Made by a program: the position numbers and the translations under genes | Notes under the pieces: generated by a model | Told to the model about the DNA's origin: nothing | Databases searched by the model: none | What the model saw: only the letters and a program-made list of their open reading frames with translations | Part shown: one piece after another, positions 17,513 to 25,779 of the stretch | Layout of the letters: the number at the start of each line of letters is the position of its first letter | How positions within the stretch are numbered: the first letter of the stretch is position 1 | From: Clostridia bacterium | Lineage (GTDB): Bacteria; Bacillota; Clostridia; Saccharofermentanales; Saccharofermentanaceae | Reading direction: 5' to 3' | NCBI GenBank assembly: GCA_024403735.1 | Contig: JAKSRG010000002.1 | Span: forward strand, 150,617-214,616 | DNA: 64,000 bases

Positions 17513-19276
17513 ATGAGTAAAACTATCTCAACATGTATATGTGAGACAAACTTAGTTCCTAATCATCAACAGGAAAATGTTTTCTTTCATACTTTATATA
17601 GACAGCAGGCAGAGTTTGCTTCTGAGTTTATAAGAACAGCTAGATCTACTTCTCCAATTCAGATTTGCGCTTTGTTTTCGACACAAGGTCCAGATAATTT
17701 GGCCGCTTTCTTGAATATTGAATTGAATAAAGAATTATCTCGTCTTGTAGCTACAACACAGAAGAATTCAGTTCTTGATTTTGATTCTTTTGCTAAGCAG
17801 GTTATTAATGTATTAAATGTTAAAGTATGTAATTTCATTGTTGCTAATCAAGGAACTCAGCTTAAGACTTCAATGACTTTGTTGGTAATTGAAGGTGATA
17901 CATTAAGAATTATCAGCGTAGGTAATACTAGAGCTGTTCTCATTAGAGATTCAAGAATTTTCTCATTAACAGAAGAACACACTGTTGCTCATCGCTATGT
18001 TAAGATGGGTGCGATTACTCCAGAGCAGGAGGCTACACATCCTGAAAATATGACACTTACACAGTATCTTGGTAAGATGCCACAAGATGGTGATGTTGTT
18101 GCTGATACAAATGTTCATTTGAAGCTCAAAGAGAATGATGAGCTTTGTATTATGGGTGTTGGTATTTCAAAGAAGGCTCCAGCTCAGATTAGAAATACAG
18201 TACTTGTTAAGCCAACTACTACAGAGATTAAGTGTAAGGAACTTGTAAATGCTTCATTTAATTATGGTATTAAGGCTGGTTTGACAGCAATTATCATTAA
18301 GATTGAATCTGTATTCTTATTGCCTGGTGATGCTGTATTTGGTTCGAACGAAGAGAAAGTTGCTGCTACTCCGGTTCCAACTCCAACTGCTAAGGCACCA
18401 GTTTCTTCTGATACAAAGTCTACTTATTCTGATTTCACATCTACTCCAATTACGTCAAAAAATGTTGAACAATTAGATGAAGATGATGAACCAGAAGGAG
18501 ATACAACAATGTTTAATAGTGGAAAGTTAAATGTTGATTCAGTAGAGAAGGTTGAAAAATCTTCAAAGAAGACAAAGATTTTGAATATTGTTATTCCAAT
18601 TATTATTATCATCGTTTTTGCTGTAATCGGATATTTCATTATGTTTGGTGTGTTTAATGCAGCACATCTTATGGATTCATTCAACGAAGCTATTGGTCAG
18701 AATGATGCTATCCTTGATGAGAGAATAGTATATGCTGTTAATGATAATGTTCCTGTATATTCTGAAGAATCATTGGATTCAACTATTGTTGCTACATTGA
18801 ATCGTGGAGATGCAGTTACTAGAAAATCAATGACAGATTCATTCAGTTATGTTATTTTGTCTGGTGGTGTTGAAGGTTATGTACTTAATGTTCAGCTTCA
18901 GGAAGAAGATCCAACTATGAATGATGGACTTCCTGTAATGGAGGCAGATCCTACACCTGTTCCTACAGAGGAAACTACTGTAGCACAAGATACACAGCCA
19001 GCAGTTGAGACAGATGCTGCTCCAACTGATACAACAGTTGCTGTAACAGAAACAACTACAGCACCTACTACTGCTGCAACTACAGCAGCAACTGAGGCCA
19101 CAACTGAAGCAACTACTACAGTTGCTGCTGAGACAGAGGCTACAACCACTGAAGTAACTACAGTTGCTGAGACAGAGGCTACAACAACAGAAGCACCTGA
19201 AACTACAGTAGAAACAGCTGCACCTACTGAGACAGAAGCTCCAGCAGAAGCTTCTCCAGAGACACCAGCTGACTAA
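17513..19276 (+). CDS. Membrane protein with degenerate PP2C-type phosphatase domain, SH3-like domain and Thr/Glu-rich tail
   Basis: A 587-residue single-pass membrane protein. Residues ~1-240 resemble PrpC/Stp-type PP2C phosphatases: ISVGNTRAVLIRDSRIFSLT matches the N-V-G-D-S-R-A region, and VKMGAITPEQEATHPENMTL matches the family's R-x-G-x-I-T-x-E-x-A-x-x-H-P strand. The metal-binding aspartates are lost: the DGMGG motif is replaced around Thr57-Gln58, the GDSRA Asp is Asn138, and the SDG Asp is Val216 (MGVG), so it is likely a pseudophosphatase. A membrane helix (~357-380) and a bacterial SH3-like domain (~407-462) follow, then a 120-residue Thr/Ala/Glu/Pro tail. Predicted topology is cytoplasmic PP2C-like domain, external SH3. 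Co-transcribed with the LCP gene, suggesting a wall-linked regulatory role (inference). Confidence 0.7.
   Translation: MSKTISTCICETNLVPNHQQENVFFHTLYRQQAEFASEFIRTARSTSPIQICALFSTQGPDNLAAFLNIELNKELSRLVATTQKNSVLDFDSFAKQVINVLNVKVCNFIVANQGTQLKTSMTLLVIEGDTLRIISVGNTRAVLIRDSRIFSLTEEHTVAHRYVKMGAITPEQEATHPENMTLTQYLGKMPQDGDVVADTNVHLKLKENDELCIMGVGISKKAPAQIRNTVLVKPTTTEIKCKELVNASFNYGIKAGLTAIIIKIESVFLLPGDAVFGSNEEKVAATPVPTPTAKAPVSSDTKSTYSDFTSTPITSKNVEQLDEDDEPEGDTTMFNSGKLNVDSVEKVEKSSKKTKILNIVIPIIIIIVFAVIGYFIMFGVFNAAHLMDSFNEAIGQNDAILDERIVYAVNDNVPVYSEESLDSTIVATLNRGDAVTRKSMTDSFSYVILSGGVEGYVLNVQLQEEDPTMNDGLPVMEADPTPVPTEETTVAQDTQPAVETDAAPTDTTVAVTETTTAPTTAATTAATEATTEATTTVAAETEATTTEVTTVAETEATTTEAPETTVETAAPTETEAPAEASPETPAD
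18945..19270 (+). repeat. Low-complexity Thr/Ala/Glu coding repeat
   Basis: Imperfect short repeats of ACTACAGTTGCTGAGACAGA and ACAACTGAAGC type encode the TTE/ATT-rich tail of the PP2C-like protein. GAGACAGAGGCTACAAC occurs twice about 36 bases apart. Probably a flexible wall-spanning segment; such tracts can change length by slippage. Confidence 0.7.
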
Positions 19277-19300
19277 TATATTTAATAGGAGAGTATTTTT

Positions 19301-20653
19301 ATGAAGGTATGTAAATTTGGTGGTTCATCACTTGCTGATGCATTTCAGATTAAGAAAGTATGCGATATCGTTTTCGCTGATGAAGATCGTAAGGTAGTAG
19401 TAGTATCTGCTCCTGGTAAGAGAAATCGTGAAGATATTAAGGTTACTGATTTGTTGATTGCAGTAGCTAAGGCTAGAATTGCTGGCGAGTCTTTTGAGAA
19501 GGAGATTATGGCAGTAATCGAAAGATTTAAGGATATTGCTGAATCACTTAATGTTAATTCAATTCTTCCAGAGATTGAGAATACACTTAGAACTGTTGCA
19601 GGCGCTGATTATACTGATTCTGTTAAGTACTTAGATTCAGTTAAGGCAATGGGTGAAGATTGCTGTGCAAGATTAGTTGCTTGTTATTTGAATTCAATTG
19701 GTCACAAGGCTAAGTATTGTAATCCAAAAGAGTGTGGTCTTTACCTCAAGCACAATGAGCTTGGTAAGGCTGTTATCTTAGGTGAATCATATGATAACTT
19801 GAACAATCTTGGTAAGGGCGATGAACTTTGCATTTTCCCAGGTTTCTATGGTTATTCAAAGGAAGGCGAGATTATCACATTCTCTAGAGGTGGTTCTGAT
19901 ATCACAGGTTCTATCCTCGCAGCTGCTGTTGGAGCATCTGTTTATGAGAACTGGACAGACGTAGACAATGTTTATGCTGTTAACCCAGAAATCATTAAGA
20001 ACCCATTCCCAATCACTGAGATTACTTACGATGAGATGCGTGAGCTTGCTTATGCTGGTTTCTCAGTACTTCACGAGGAAGCTTTGTATCCTGTATTTGT
20101 TCGTGGTATTCCAGTTCATATCAAGAACACAAACAATCCTTCATCAAAGGGTACAAAAATTGTTAGTAAGAGAACTCACTATGATTCACTTGTTACTGGT
20201 GTTGCTGGTGAGAAGGGCTTCGCTACAATTACAATCAATAAGTATCTTATGAATAAGGAAGTTGGTTTCCTTATGAACCTTATCAGAATTCTTGCTGAGG
20301 AAGGCATTTCTGTTGAGCATATGCCATCAGGTATTGATTCTGTTACTATCATTGTTAGAAAGAAGAATTTCCCAGTTGAGAAAGAGGAAGTTGTTGTTAA
20401 CAGAATTAAGAATGAACTCAATGTTCAGAACATCACAATTGCTCGTGACCTCGCTATTGTAATGATTGTTGGTCAGGCTATGGCTAATTCAGTAGGTATC
20501 ATGGCTCGTGCAGCATCTGCTCTTGGTAATGCTGGTATCAATCTTAGAATTGTTAACCAGGGTGCATCTGAGATTTCAATGATGTTCGGTGTAGATGAAG
20601 CTTATGTTTCATATGCAGTTCGAGTTCTTTATAAAGAGTTGTTTAAGATTTAA
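19301..20653 (+). CDS. Aspartate kinase
   Basis: First step of the aspartate pathway (lysine, threonine, methionine, diaminopimelate): phosphorylates aspartate. The 450-residue monofunctional enzyme has the N-terminal VCKFGGSSLAD signature, a FSRGGSDITGSILAA substrate loop, and two C-terminal ACT domains (about residues 305-450, the last containing VGIMARAASALGNAGINLRIV) that normally bind lysine or threonine. No homoserine dehydrogenase is fused. The ATG follows AGGAGAG. Which end-product inhibits it cannot be told from sequence, so I give no isozyme symbol. Confidence 0.94.
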   Translation: MKVCKFGGSSLADAFQIKKVCDIVFADEDRKVVVVSAPGKRNREDIKVTDLLIAVAKARIAGESFEKEIMAVIERFKDIAESLNVNSILPEIENTLRTVAGADYTDSVKYLDSVKAMGEDCCARLVACYLNSIGHKAKYCNPKECGLYLKHNELGKAVILGESYDNLNNLGKGDELCIFPGFYGYSKEGEIITFSRGGSDITGSILAAAVGASVYENWTDVDNVYAVNPEIIKNPFPITEITYDEMRELAYAGFSVLHEEALYPVFVRGIPVHIKNTNNPSSKGTKIVSKRTHYDSLVTGVAGEKGFATITINKYLMNKEVGFLMNLIRILAEEGISVEHMPSGIDSVTIIVRKKNFPVEKEEVVVNRIKNELNVQNITIARDLAIVMIVGQAMANSVGIMARAASALGNAGINLRIVNQGASEISMMFGVDEAYVSYAVRVLYKELFKI

Positions 20654-20664
20654 TTGGAGACTAT

Positions 20665-21165
20665 ATGCATAACATTTTTAAAGCAATGGTTCCTGATCAA
20701 TGCTTCAAAAAGTTCGATGATATACCTTTTGAAGAATTGTATAAGCAGGGTAAGACTTGTTTGTTTCTTGATTATGATAATACAATTGGTCCTGATAGAA
20801 CTTGGGAACCTAATGATTACAGTATTGAGATAATTAAGAAACTTAAGGCAATAGGTTTTACTTTATGTTTGGTGTCAAATGCAAAGTCTGCAAGATCTGC
20901 TAATATTGCTAAAATTCTTGATATACCTTGTGTAACATCAGCTCATAAGCCTAGAACAATTGGTATTGAGAGAGCTCTTAAGCTTGTTAATGCTGATAGG
21001 ACTAAGACAGTAATGATTGGCGATCAGGTTTTTACTGATGTTATGGCTGGTAATTTTGCCGATATGACTACATTCTTCATTGAGAGATATCAAAATAAAG
21101 AAGTTTGGTATGTTAAAATAAAGAGACCATTTGAGAAGATTGTCAGATTATTTGCACGCTTTTAA
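20665..21165 (+). CDS. YqeG family HAD-IIIA-type phosphatase
   Basis: A 166-residue HAD-superfamily protein of the YqeG type. The nucleophile motif is FLDYDNTIGP (usual DxDNT), motif II is LVSNAKS, the Lys motif is in AHKPR, and the acidic motif III is MIGDQVFTDVMAGN. YqeG proteins are conserved in Firmicutes and are related to phosphatidylglycerophosphate phosphatases such as Gep4/PGPMT1, but the bacterial substrate is not settled. It lies 11 bases after aspartate kinase. Usually near yqeH and aroE in Bacillus, which are not here. Confidence 0.88.
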   Translation: MHNIFKAMVPDQCFKKFDDIPFEELYKQGKTCLFLDYDNTIGPDRTWEPNDYSIEIIKKLKAIGFTLCLVSNAKSARSANIAKILDIPCVTSAHKPRTIGIERALKLVNADRTKTVMIGDQVFTDVMAGNFADMTTFFIERYQNKEVWYVKIKRPFEKIVRLFARF

Positions 21166-21170
21166 AAAAT

Positions 21171-21190
21171 ACTTGAAGAAATTTTCAAGT
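21171..21190 (+). terminator. Weak hairpin between YqeG-type gene and efp
   Basis: ACTTGAA pairs with TTCAAGT around a 6-base loop right after the YqeG stop. The T-run is missing, so termination would be inefficient. The rest of the 83-base gap is AT-rich and includes ATGCGTAAACGCAT, a small palindrome, and presumably the efp promoter. Confidence 0.25.
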
Positions 21191-21248
21191 TCAATTAAAA
21201 TATCATAATGGAAATAATGCGTAAACGCATATTGTAAAGGAGTTTTTT

Positions 21249-21809
21249 ATGAGTATTTCAGCAGGTGATTTTAGAAACCAGATGTGCTTTGAGATGGATG
21301 GCCAGGTTTTCCAGGTTGTTGAATTCCAGCACGTTAAGCCAGGTAAGGGTTCAGCTTTCGTTAGAACAAAGTATAAGAACGTTAAGACTGGTTCAGTAGT
21401 TGAAAGAAGCTTTAACCCTAACGAGAAGTTTGAAGAGGCTCGTCTTGATAGAAAGGATATGCAGTATCTTTACAATGACGGTGAGCTTTATTACTTCATG
21501 GATCAGGAGACATTCGAGCAGGATCCTATCTCTGGTTCTGTAATTGGCGATAACATTAAGTTCCTTAAGGAAGAAATGATCTGTAAGATCCTTTCATATA
21601 AGGGTGAAGTATTCTCAGTTGAGCTTCCAATCAACGTTACACTTGAGATTACAGAGTGTGAGCCAGCTGTTAAGGGTGATACAAACAACAACGCTTCTAA
21701 GTATGCTACACTTGAGACAGGTGCTGTTGTTAAGGTTCCTCTCTTTATCGAGCAGGGTGAGAAGATCATCATCGATACAAGAACTGGTGACTATCAGTCA
21801 CGTGCATAA
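21249..21809 (+). CDS. efp: Translation elongation factor P
   Basis: Relieves ribosome stalling at polyproline stretches by entering the E site. 186 residues, typical. Three beta-barrel domains are evident: start [16 protein letters not shown], the acceptor-arm loop KPGKGSAF with the modifiable Lys at its tip, and the C-terminal [20 protein letters not shown] signature (cited here in part: [15 protein letters not shown]). The tip Lys matches the Bacillus-type EF-P rather than the Arg of the EarP group. AAAGGAG precedes the ATG. In spore formers the spoIIIA cluster often follows efp; here Asp23 follows directly. Confidence 0.97.
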   Translation: MSISAGDFRNQMCFEMDGQVFQVVEFQHVKPGKGSAFVRTKYKNVKTGSVVERSFNPNEKFEEARLDRKDMQYLYNDGELYYFMDQETFEQDPISGSVIGDNIKFLKEEMICKILSYKGEVFSVELPINVTLEITECEPAVKGDTNNNASKYATLETGAVVKVPLFIEQGEKIIIDTRTGDYQSRA

Positions 21810-21846
21810 TTTATATTGATTAATAATCTATTTTGAAGGTGAGTGT

Positions 21847-22239
21847 ATGGGGGAGAATGCTAGTCTTGAAACTATAAAAGGCGATCGTTCGATGTCACAA
21901 GGTTTTGTGGCCCAATACGCTGCAGAGGCTGCATTACAGATTGATGGTGTAGCTTCTCTTGCTCCTTCTGTAATTGTTAATTTGAAAGAAATAGCAGGAG
22001 TAGTACATGAGGGCAAGGGCGTAAAAGTTGTTTTCTATGAAAATGACGACGGTCTTGTTTCAATAACTGTCTATCCTGTTGTTTATTATGGTAAGATTAT
22101 TCCAGAAGTTGCTTGGTCAATTCAGGAAAGAGTAAAAGCTGACGTTGAACGTTTTACAGGACTTGTTGTTGAGTCTGTTGATGTACATGTTTGTGGTGTT
22201 GTTCTTGACGATGCTGCGTCAGATTCTGAGGAGGTATAA
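21847..22239 (+). CDS. Asp23/Gls24 family envelope stress protein
   Basis: 130-residue soluble Asp23-family protein (YqhY/YloU-like). Landmarks are the N-terminal AQYAAEAALQIDGVASLAPS and the repeated-strand region VSITVYPVVYYGKIIPEVAW with VKADVERFTGLVVESVDVHV (each within the 20-residue limit). In staphylococci Asp23 is membrane-tethered by AmaP and its loss induces cell-wall stress genes. Here an AmaP-like gene and a DUF2273 gene follow with 2- and 1-base gaps, matching the asp23 operon design. Ribosome site GAAGGTGAG. Confidence 0.9.
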   Translation: MGENASLETIKGDRSMSQGFVAQYAAEAALQIDGVASLAPSVIVNLKEIAGVVHEGKGVKVVFYENDDGLVSITVYPVVYYGKIIPEVAWSIQERVKADVERFTGLVVESVDVHVCGVVLDDAASDSEEV

Positions 22240-22241
22240 AG

Positions 22242-22793
22242 ATGAATCCTTTGATTCGTTTCTTGATGTTTGTTAATTCATTGATACTTGCTTTGATTTC
22301 AGTTTTGCTCTTGTATGCTTTAATTGATGATGGCATTTTTGCTGATTTGTTATCTCCACTCTCAACAATCGTTACAAATAAGACTACTAAATATGTATAC
22401 TTTGCAGTTTTGATTTTGATTATTTGTTCATGTACATATTTGATTGTTAAATCTATTTTGTCTACTAGACTTAGTAATACAAGAGTTAGATTGACTGAGA
22501 TTGGTTCTGTTGATATTGATGGTGCTGCTATTGAGAGTATTGCATTAAACTCTGCTAAGACAGCTCAGGTTGGTATCAAGTCTGCAAAAGTACGTGTATC
22601 ATCGGGTAAAAATAATTCAATTCGTGTTCTTATTAATTCTGTTCTTTACTCTAATGTTGAAATTCCAGCATCAATGGTAAAGGTTCAGGAGAAAGTTAAG
22701 AAAGATATTGAACGTTATACTGGTATTACAGTAGAAACTGTAACTGTTAAGGTTGCTAAGGTTGAGCCAGTAGTTGCTAAGGTTGATAAGTAA
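22242..22793 (+). CDS. amaP: AmaP-like alkaline shock membrane anchor protein
   Basis: 183 residues with two membrane helices (about residues 5-27 and 47-70) and a C-terminal cytoplasmic region (about 85-175) that itself resembles an Asp23 domain: VDIDGAAIESIALNSAKTAQ and VKKDIERYTGITVETVTVKV. AmaP anchors Asp23 at the membrane in Staphylococcus aureus. Start ATG follows GAGGAGGTATAAAG overlapping the end of the Asp23 gene, so the two are tightly coupled. Assignment rests on topology, domain resemblance and context. Confidence 0.8.
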   Translation: MNPLIRFLMFVNSLILALISVLLLYALIDDGIFADLLSPLSTIVTNKTTKYVYFAVLILIICSCTYLIVKSILSTRLSNTRVRLTEIGSVDIDGAAIESIALNSAKTAQVGIKSAKVRVSSGKNNSIRVLINSVLYSNVEIPASMVKVQEKVKKDIERYTGITVETVTVKVAKVEPVVAKVDK

Positions 22794-22794
22794 T

Positions 22795-23031
22795 ATGGAT
22801 CAGATTTTTTCCAAGTTTATTGAGCAGATAAGTAATTCTAAGCCGGGCATAATATGCGGATGCATATTTTTTGTTATCGGCTTATTGTTATGCATATTTG
22901 GTTTTTGGAAAACATTATTTATTTGTATTTTTACAGTGGTTGGATTCTTAATTGGTGCCGTATTGTTCGGTGAACACGGTAAACTTAAGAAAATTCTTGA
23001 CAGAATTCTTCCACCAGGGAGGTTTAGATGA
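22795..23031 (+). CDS. Small DUF2273-like membrane protein
   Basis: 78 residues, two membrane helices (about 17-37 and 40-62) separated by a very short turn, with a basic C-terminus KLKKILDRILPPGRFR. DUF2273 proteins are the third member of asp23-type operons and probably pack with AmaP; no activity is known. ATG at 22795 overlaps the stop region of amaP (TAATATGG), preferred over an upstream in-frame TTG inside amaP. It overlaps nusB by ATGA, which ties the envelope-stress trio to the nusB operon. Confidence 0.75.
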   Translation: MDQIFSKFIEQISNSKPGIICGCIFFVIGLLLCIFGFWKTLFICIFTVVGFLIGAVLFGEHGKLKKILDRILPPGRFR

Positions 23032-23429
23032 GCAGAATCGAAACAAGAGAGCATGCTGTGATTTTTATTTACCAGGCTACTTTTAAGGAGAATGCTGGTA
23101 CAGATGAGCATTATAGCAACTATGTTGCACTTAATGATTCTATTGAAGAGGATATTGCTTACTTTGATACTTTAACTCATGGTGTATTGAATTCAAAGAA
23201 GGAGCTTGATGAGACTATTTCTAAGTTCCTTAAGAAATGGACTGTTAACCGTCTTCCAAAAATTGATTTAGCTATCTTGGAAGTTGCTGTATATGAGATT
23301 CTTAATTGTTCTGATATACCTACTAGCGTTTCTATTAACGAAGCAGTTAAGTTAGCTAAGAAGTTTGGTACAGATGATTCTTCTACATATATTAATGGAG
23401 TTTTGTCATCATTTGAAAAGAGTCTCTAA
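23028..23429 (+). CDS. nusB: Transcription antitermination factor NusB
   Basis: Binds boxA RNA with NusE (S10) and supports antitermination in rRNA operons. 133 residues, all-helical. Family signatures: start SRIETREHAVIFIYQ, the middle region WTVNRLPKIDLAILEVAVYE, and the C-terminal SINEAVKLAKKFGTDDSSTY followed by INGVLSSF. GGGAGG upstream. Overlaps the preceding stop by ATGA and the following xseA by one base. Confidence 0.96.
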   Translation: MSRIETREHAVIFIYQATFKENAGTDEHYSNYVALNDSIEEDIAYFDTLTHGVLNSKKELDETISKFLKKWTVNRLPKIDLAILEVAVYEILNCSDIPTSVSINEAVKLAKKFGTDDSSTYINGVLSSFEKSL

Positions 23430-24646
23430 TGTTTAGTTTTGCTAGTATTACTGATTTAATAAATTATATTCAGGCAGTATGCGATAGAGATAACTGCCTT
23501 CATGATATGTCTGTTACGGGTGAAATTTCTGGTTTTAAGAAGTACCCGAGCGGACATTGTTATTTTTCGCTAAAAGATAGTGAAAGTACAATTAGTTGTG
23601 TTATGTTCGGCTTTTATGCTAGTAATCTTGATTTCCAACCTGCTGATGGACTCAAGGTTGTAGTTAGATGCAAAGCCGGTATATATGGATCAAGTGGTAA
23701 GTTCCAGTTGTACTGTAGTAGCATGACTCAGTTAGGTAAAGGTGATTTAAGAGAACAGTATAAGAAGCTTTACGCTAAACTAGATTCTGAAGGCTTGTTT
23801 AGTCCTGATTATAAGAAGCAAATTCCAATTCTTCCAAAGAAAATTGGTGTGATTACTTCAATTGCTGGAGCTGTAATTCATGATATTATTACAACTCTTA
23901 ATTCAAGAAATCCTTACTATGATTTAGTTATTTATCCGTCTTCTGTCCAAGGTCAGACTGCGCCAGCAGAGATAATAGCTGGAATTGATTTTTTTGAGAA
24001 TTCCTCCGATATCAACATTGATGTTTTGATTATTGCTCGTGGTGGTGGATCTTATGAAGATTTGTACTGTTTTAATGATGAAGCATTAGCAAGAAGGATT
24101 TTTGCTTGTCGTATCCCTGTAATTTCAGCTGTTGGTCATGAAACAGATTTTACTATCTGCGATTATGTATCTGATTTGCGAGTTCCTACTCCAACTGCTG
24201 CGGCAGAGGTTGTTCTTCCAAGGTTTGATAATCTTCAGTACACAATTGCTTCTCTGAGAAATGAATTAGATAATTCTGTTTATAATTATGTTTCTTCTCA
24301 GAAGAATAGATTATTTGCTCTTAAGAATCACAAAGCTTTATCTGGACCTGAGTATCGAGTTAAATTAGAGTTTAGTAAGCTTGATGGATTAATGAAGAAT
24401 TTGGTTTATCTTATGAATACTAAGATTAATTCAGAACAGCAAGTTTTAGATTCGATAATGACCAAACTTGATTTGACTAGTCCACTAAATGTTATTAGAC
24501 GAGGTTATTCAATAACATATGACAGTGAGGGAAATATTGTTTCTAGTGGTAAAGATATAAAAGTTAATGATAAAGTTGTAATTCAATTGAATGATTCGAA
24601 AATTACCGCTACTGTTAATGATGTAAGTATTAAAGGAGAAGAATAA
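23429..24646 (+). CDS. xseA: Exodeoxyribonuclease VII large subunit
   Basis: Large subunit of the single-strand-specific exonuclease VII. 405 residues: N-terminal OB-fold (VTGEISGFKKYPSGHCYFSL), catalytic domain with GVITSIAGAVIHDI, the IIARGGGSYEDLYCFNDE motif (key Gly/Arg/Asp/Glu) and GHETDFTICDYVSDLRVPTP, then a coiled-coil and C-terminal small-subunit-binding segment. Stop TAA overlaps the xseB ATG, as usual for this pair. Confidence 0.97.
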   Translation: MFSFASITDLINYIQAVCDRDNCLHDMSVTGEISGFKKYPSGHCYFSLKDSESTISCVMFGFYASNLDFQPADGLKVVVRCKAGIYGSSGKFQLYCSSMTQLGKGDLREQYKKLYAKLDSEGLFSPDYKKQIPILPKKIGVITSIAGAVIHDIITTLNSRNPYYDLVIYPSSVQGQTAPAEIIAGIDFFENSSDINIDVLIIARGGGSYEDLYCFNDEALARRIFACRIPVISAVGHETDFTICDYVSDLRVPTPTAAAEVVLPRFDNLQYTIASLRNELDNSVYNYVSSQKNRLFALKNHKALSGPEYRVKLEFSKLDGLMKNLVYLMNTKINSEQQVLDSIMTKLDLTSPLNVIRRGYSITYDSEGNIVSSGKDIKVNDKVVIQLNDSKITATVNDVSIKGEE

Positions 24647-24879
24647 TGGCTGATAAAGATTTTAATTATGAAGAAGCTGTTGCTGAACTTGAAAACATAG
24701 TTGCAAAGTTGTCTGAAGGCAATATTTCTTTGGATGAATCTTTGGCTCTTTATACAAGAGGTGTTGAACTCTCTGATCTTTGCCAGAAGAGATTGATTGA
24801 AGTTGTTCAGAAAATTTCTAAGGTTAACAAAGATGGTAGTACTACTATCGTAACTGATAATGGTGAGGATAATGATTGA
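24646..24879 (+). CDS. xseB: Exodeoxyribonuclease VII small subunit
   Basis: 77-residue helical small subunit that binds the XseA coiled coil in several copies. Signature FNYEEAVAELENIVAKLSEG then SLDESLALYTRGVELSDLCQ. Overlaps xseA (TAATG) and ispA (TGATG) by one base on each side. Confidence 0.95.
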   Translation: MADKDFNYEEAVAELENIVAKLSEGNISLDESLALYTRGVELSDLCQKRLIEVVQKISKVNKDGSTTIVTDNGEDND

Positions 24880-25772
24880 TGAGAACAGTTAATCAGATTA
24901 TTGAAGAAGTACAGAATTGGTTTAATCCTTCTTTGGAGACTGTTTTCGATAAGGAAGATGCTGATTTAACTACTGCTAAGGCTGCTATGTATAGTCTATT
25001 ATCTGGTGGCAAAAGATTAAGACCTTGCTTTATGTACGTTGTTGCCAAAGCTATTGGAGCTGACATGAATGATGTTTTGGTGTTTGCTAGAAGCTTGGAG
25101 ATGATACATACATATTCATTAATCCATGATGATTTGCCATGCTTGGATAATGACGATTTAAGAAGAGGTAAGCCTACTTGTCATAAGATGTTTGGTGATG
25201 ATTTTGCTACACTTGCTGGTGATTGTTTGCTAAATAGAGCTGGCGAGTTCTTGTTCGAGATTGTAGTGAATAAGCCTGAGTATTCTTATGCGGCTTTTAA
25301 TATGTTTAGATGTTCTGGTATTCGTGGAATGATTGGTGGTCAGGATATTGATGTTAGTTCAACGAATAAGCAGATTTCAGCTGAACTTCTTAAGGAACTC
25401 CATGAGCGTAAGACAGGAGCTTTGTTAGAAGCAGCTATATGTACTCCTGTATACTTGAAAGAAGGAAAAACTAATTCTGAATTGTTTGTTGCATTGAAGA
25501 GTTTGGCTTCTAATGTTGGATTAGCTTTTCAGATTAAAGATGATCTTTTGGATGTGTTTTCCACTTCAAGTGTGTTAGGTAAAACTGTAGGAAAAGACTC
25601 TAGAGACAATAAATCCACATATGTGACTCTTTTTGGTGTTGAAAAAGCGCAAGAGATGATGAACAATGTGATAGATGAAGCTAATAATAATCTTAATAAA
25701 ATCGAAGCTTTGGGTTATGATGTTGATGATTTAAAGGTTATTGTTGACTATGTTGTAAGTAGAGACAGGTAA
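24879..25772 (+). CDS. ispA: Polyprenyl synthetase, probable (2E,6E)-farnesyl diphosphate synthase
   Basis: Condenses IPP with allylic diphosphates; product feeds undecaprenyl and other prenyl lipids. 297 residues. First Asp-rich motif LIHDDLPCLDNDDLRRGKPT (DDxxD region with two extra residues, bacterial type II) and second motif FQIKDDLLDV are both intact; GGKRLRPC gives the IPP-binding Arg/Lys. ATG at 24879 overlaps the xseB stop. Followed by dxs, which makes the precursor pathway entry compound, a classical Firmicute pairing. Confidence 0.95.
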   Translation: MRTVNQIIEEVQNWFNPSLETVFDKEDADLTTAKAAMYSLLSGGKRLRPCFMYVVAKAIGADMNDVLVFARSLEMIHTYSLIHDDLPCLDNDDLRRGKPTCHKMFGDDFATLAGDCLLNRAGEFLFEIVVNKPEYSYAAFNMFRCSGIRGMIGGQDIDVSSTNKQISAELLKELHERKTGALLEAAICTPVYLKEGKTNSELFVALKSLASNVGLAFQIKDDLLDVFSTSSVLGKTVGKDSRDNKSTYVTLFGVEKAQEMMNNVIDEANNNLNKIEALGYDVDDLKVIVDYVVSRDR

Positions 25773-25779
25773 ATATATT

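Noticed and set aside
18898..19149. Reverse-strand Val/Ala/Ser-rich frame opposite the PP2C-like tail
   Set aside because: Mirror of the Thr/Ala repeat; low complexity alone explains the open frame.
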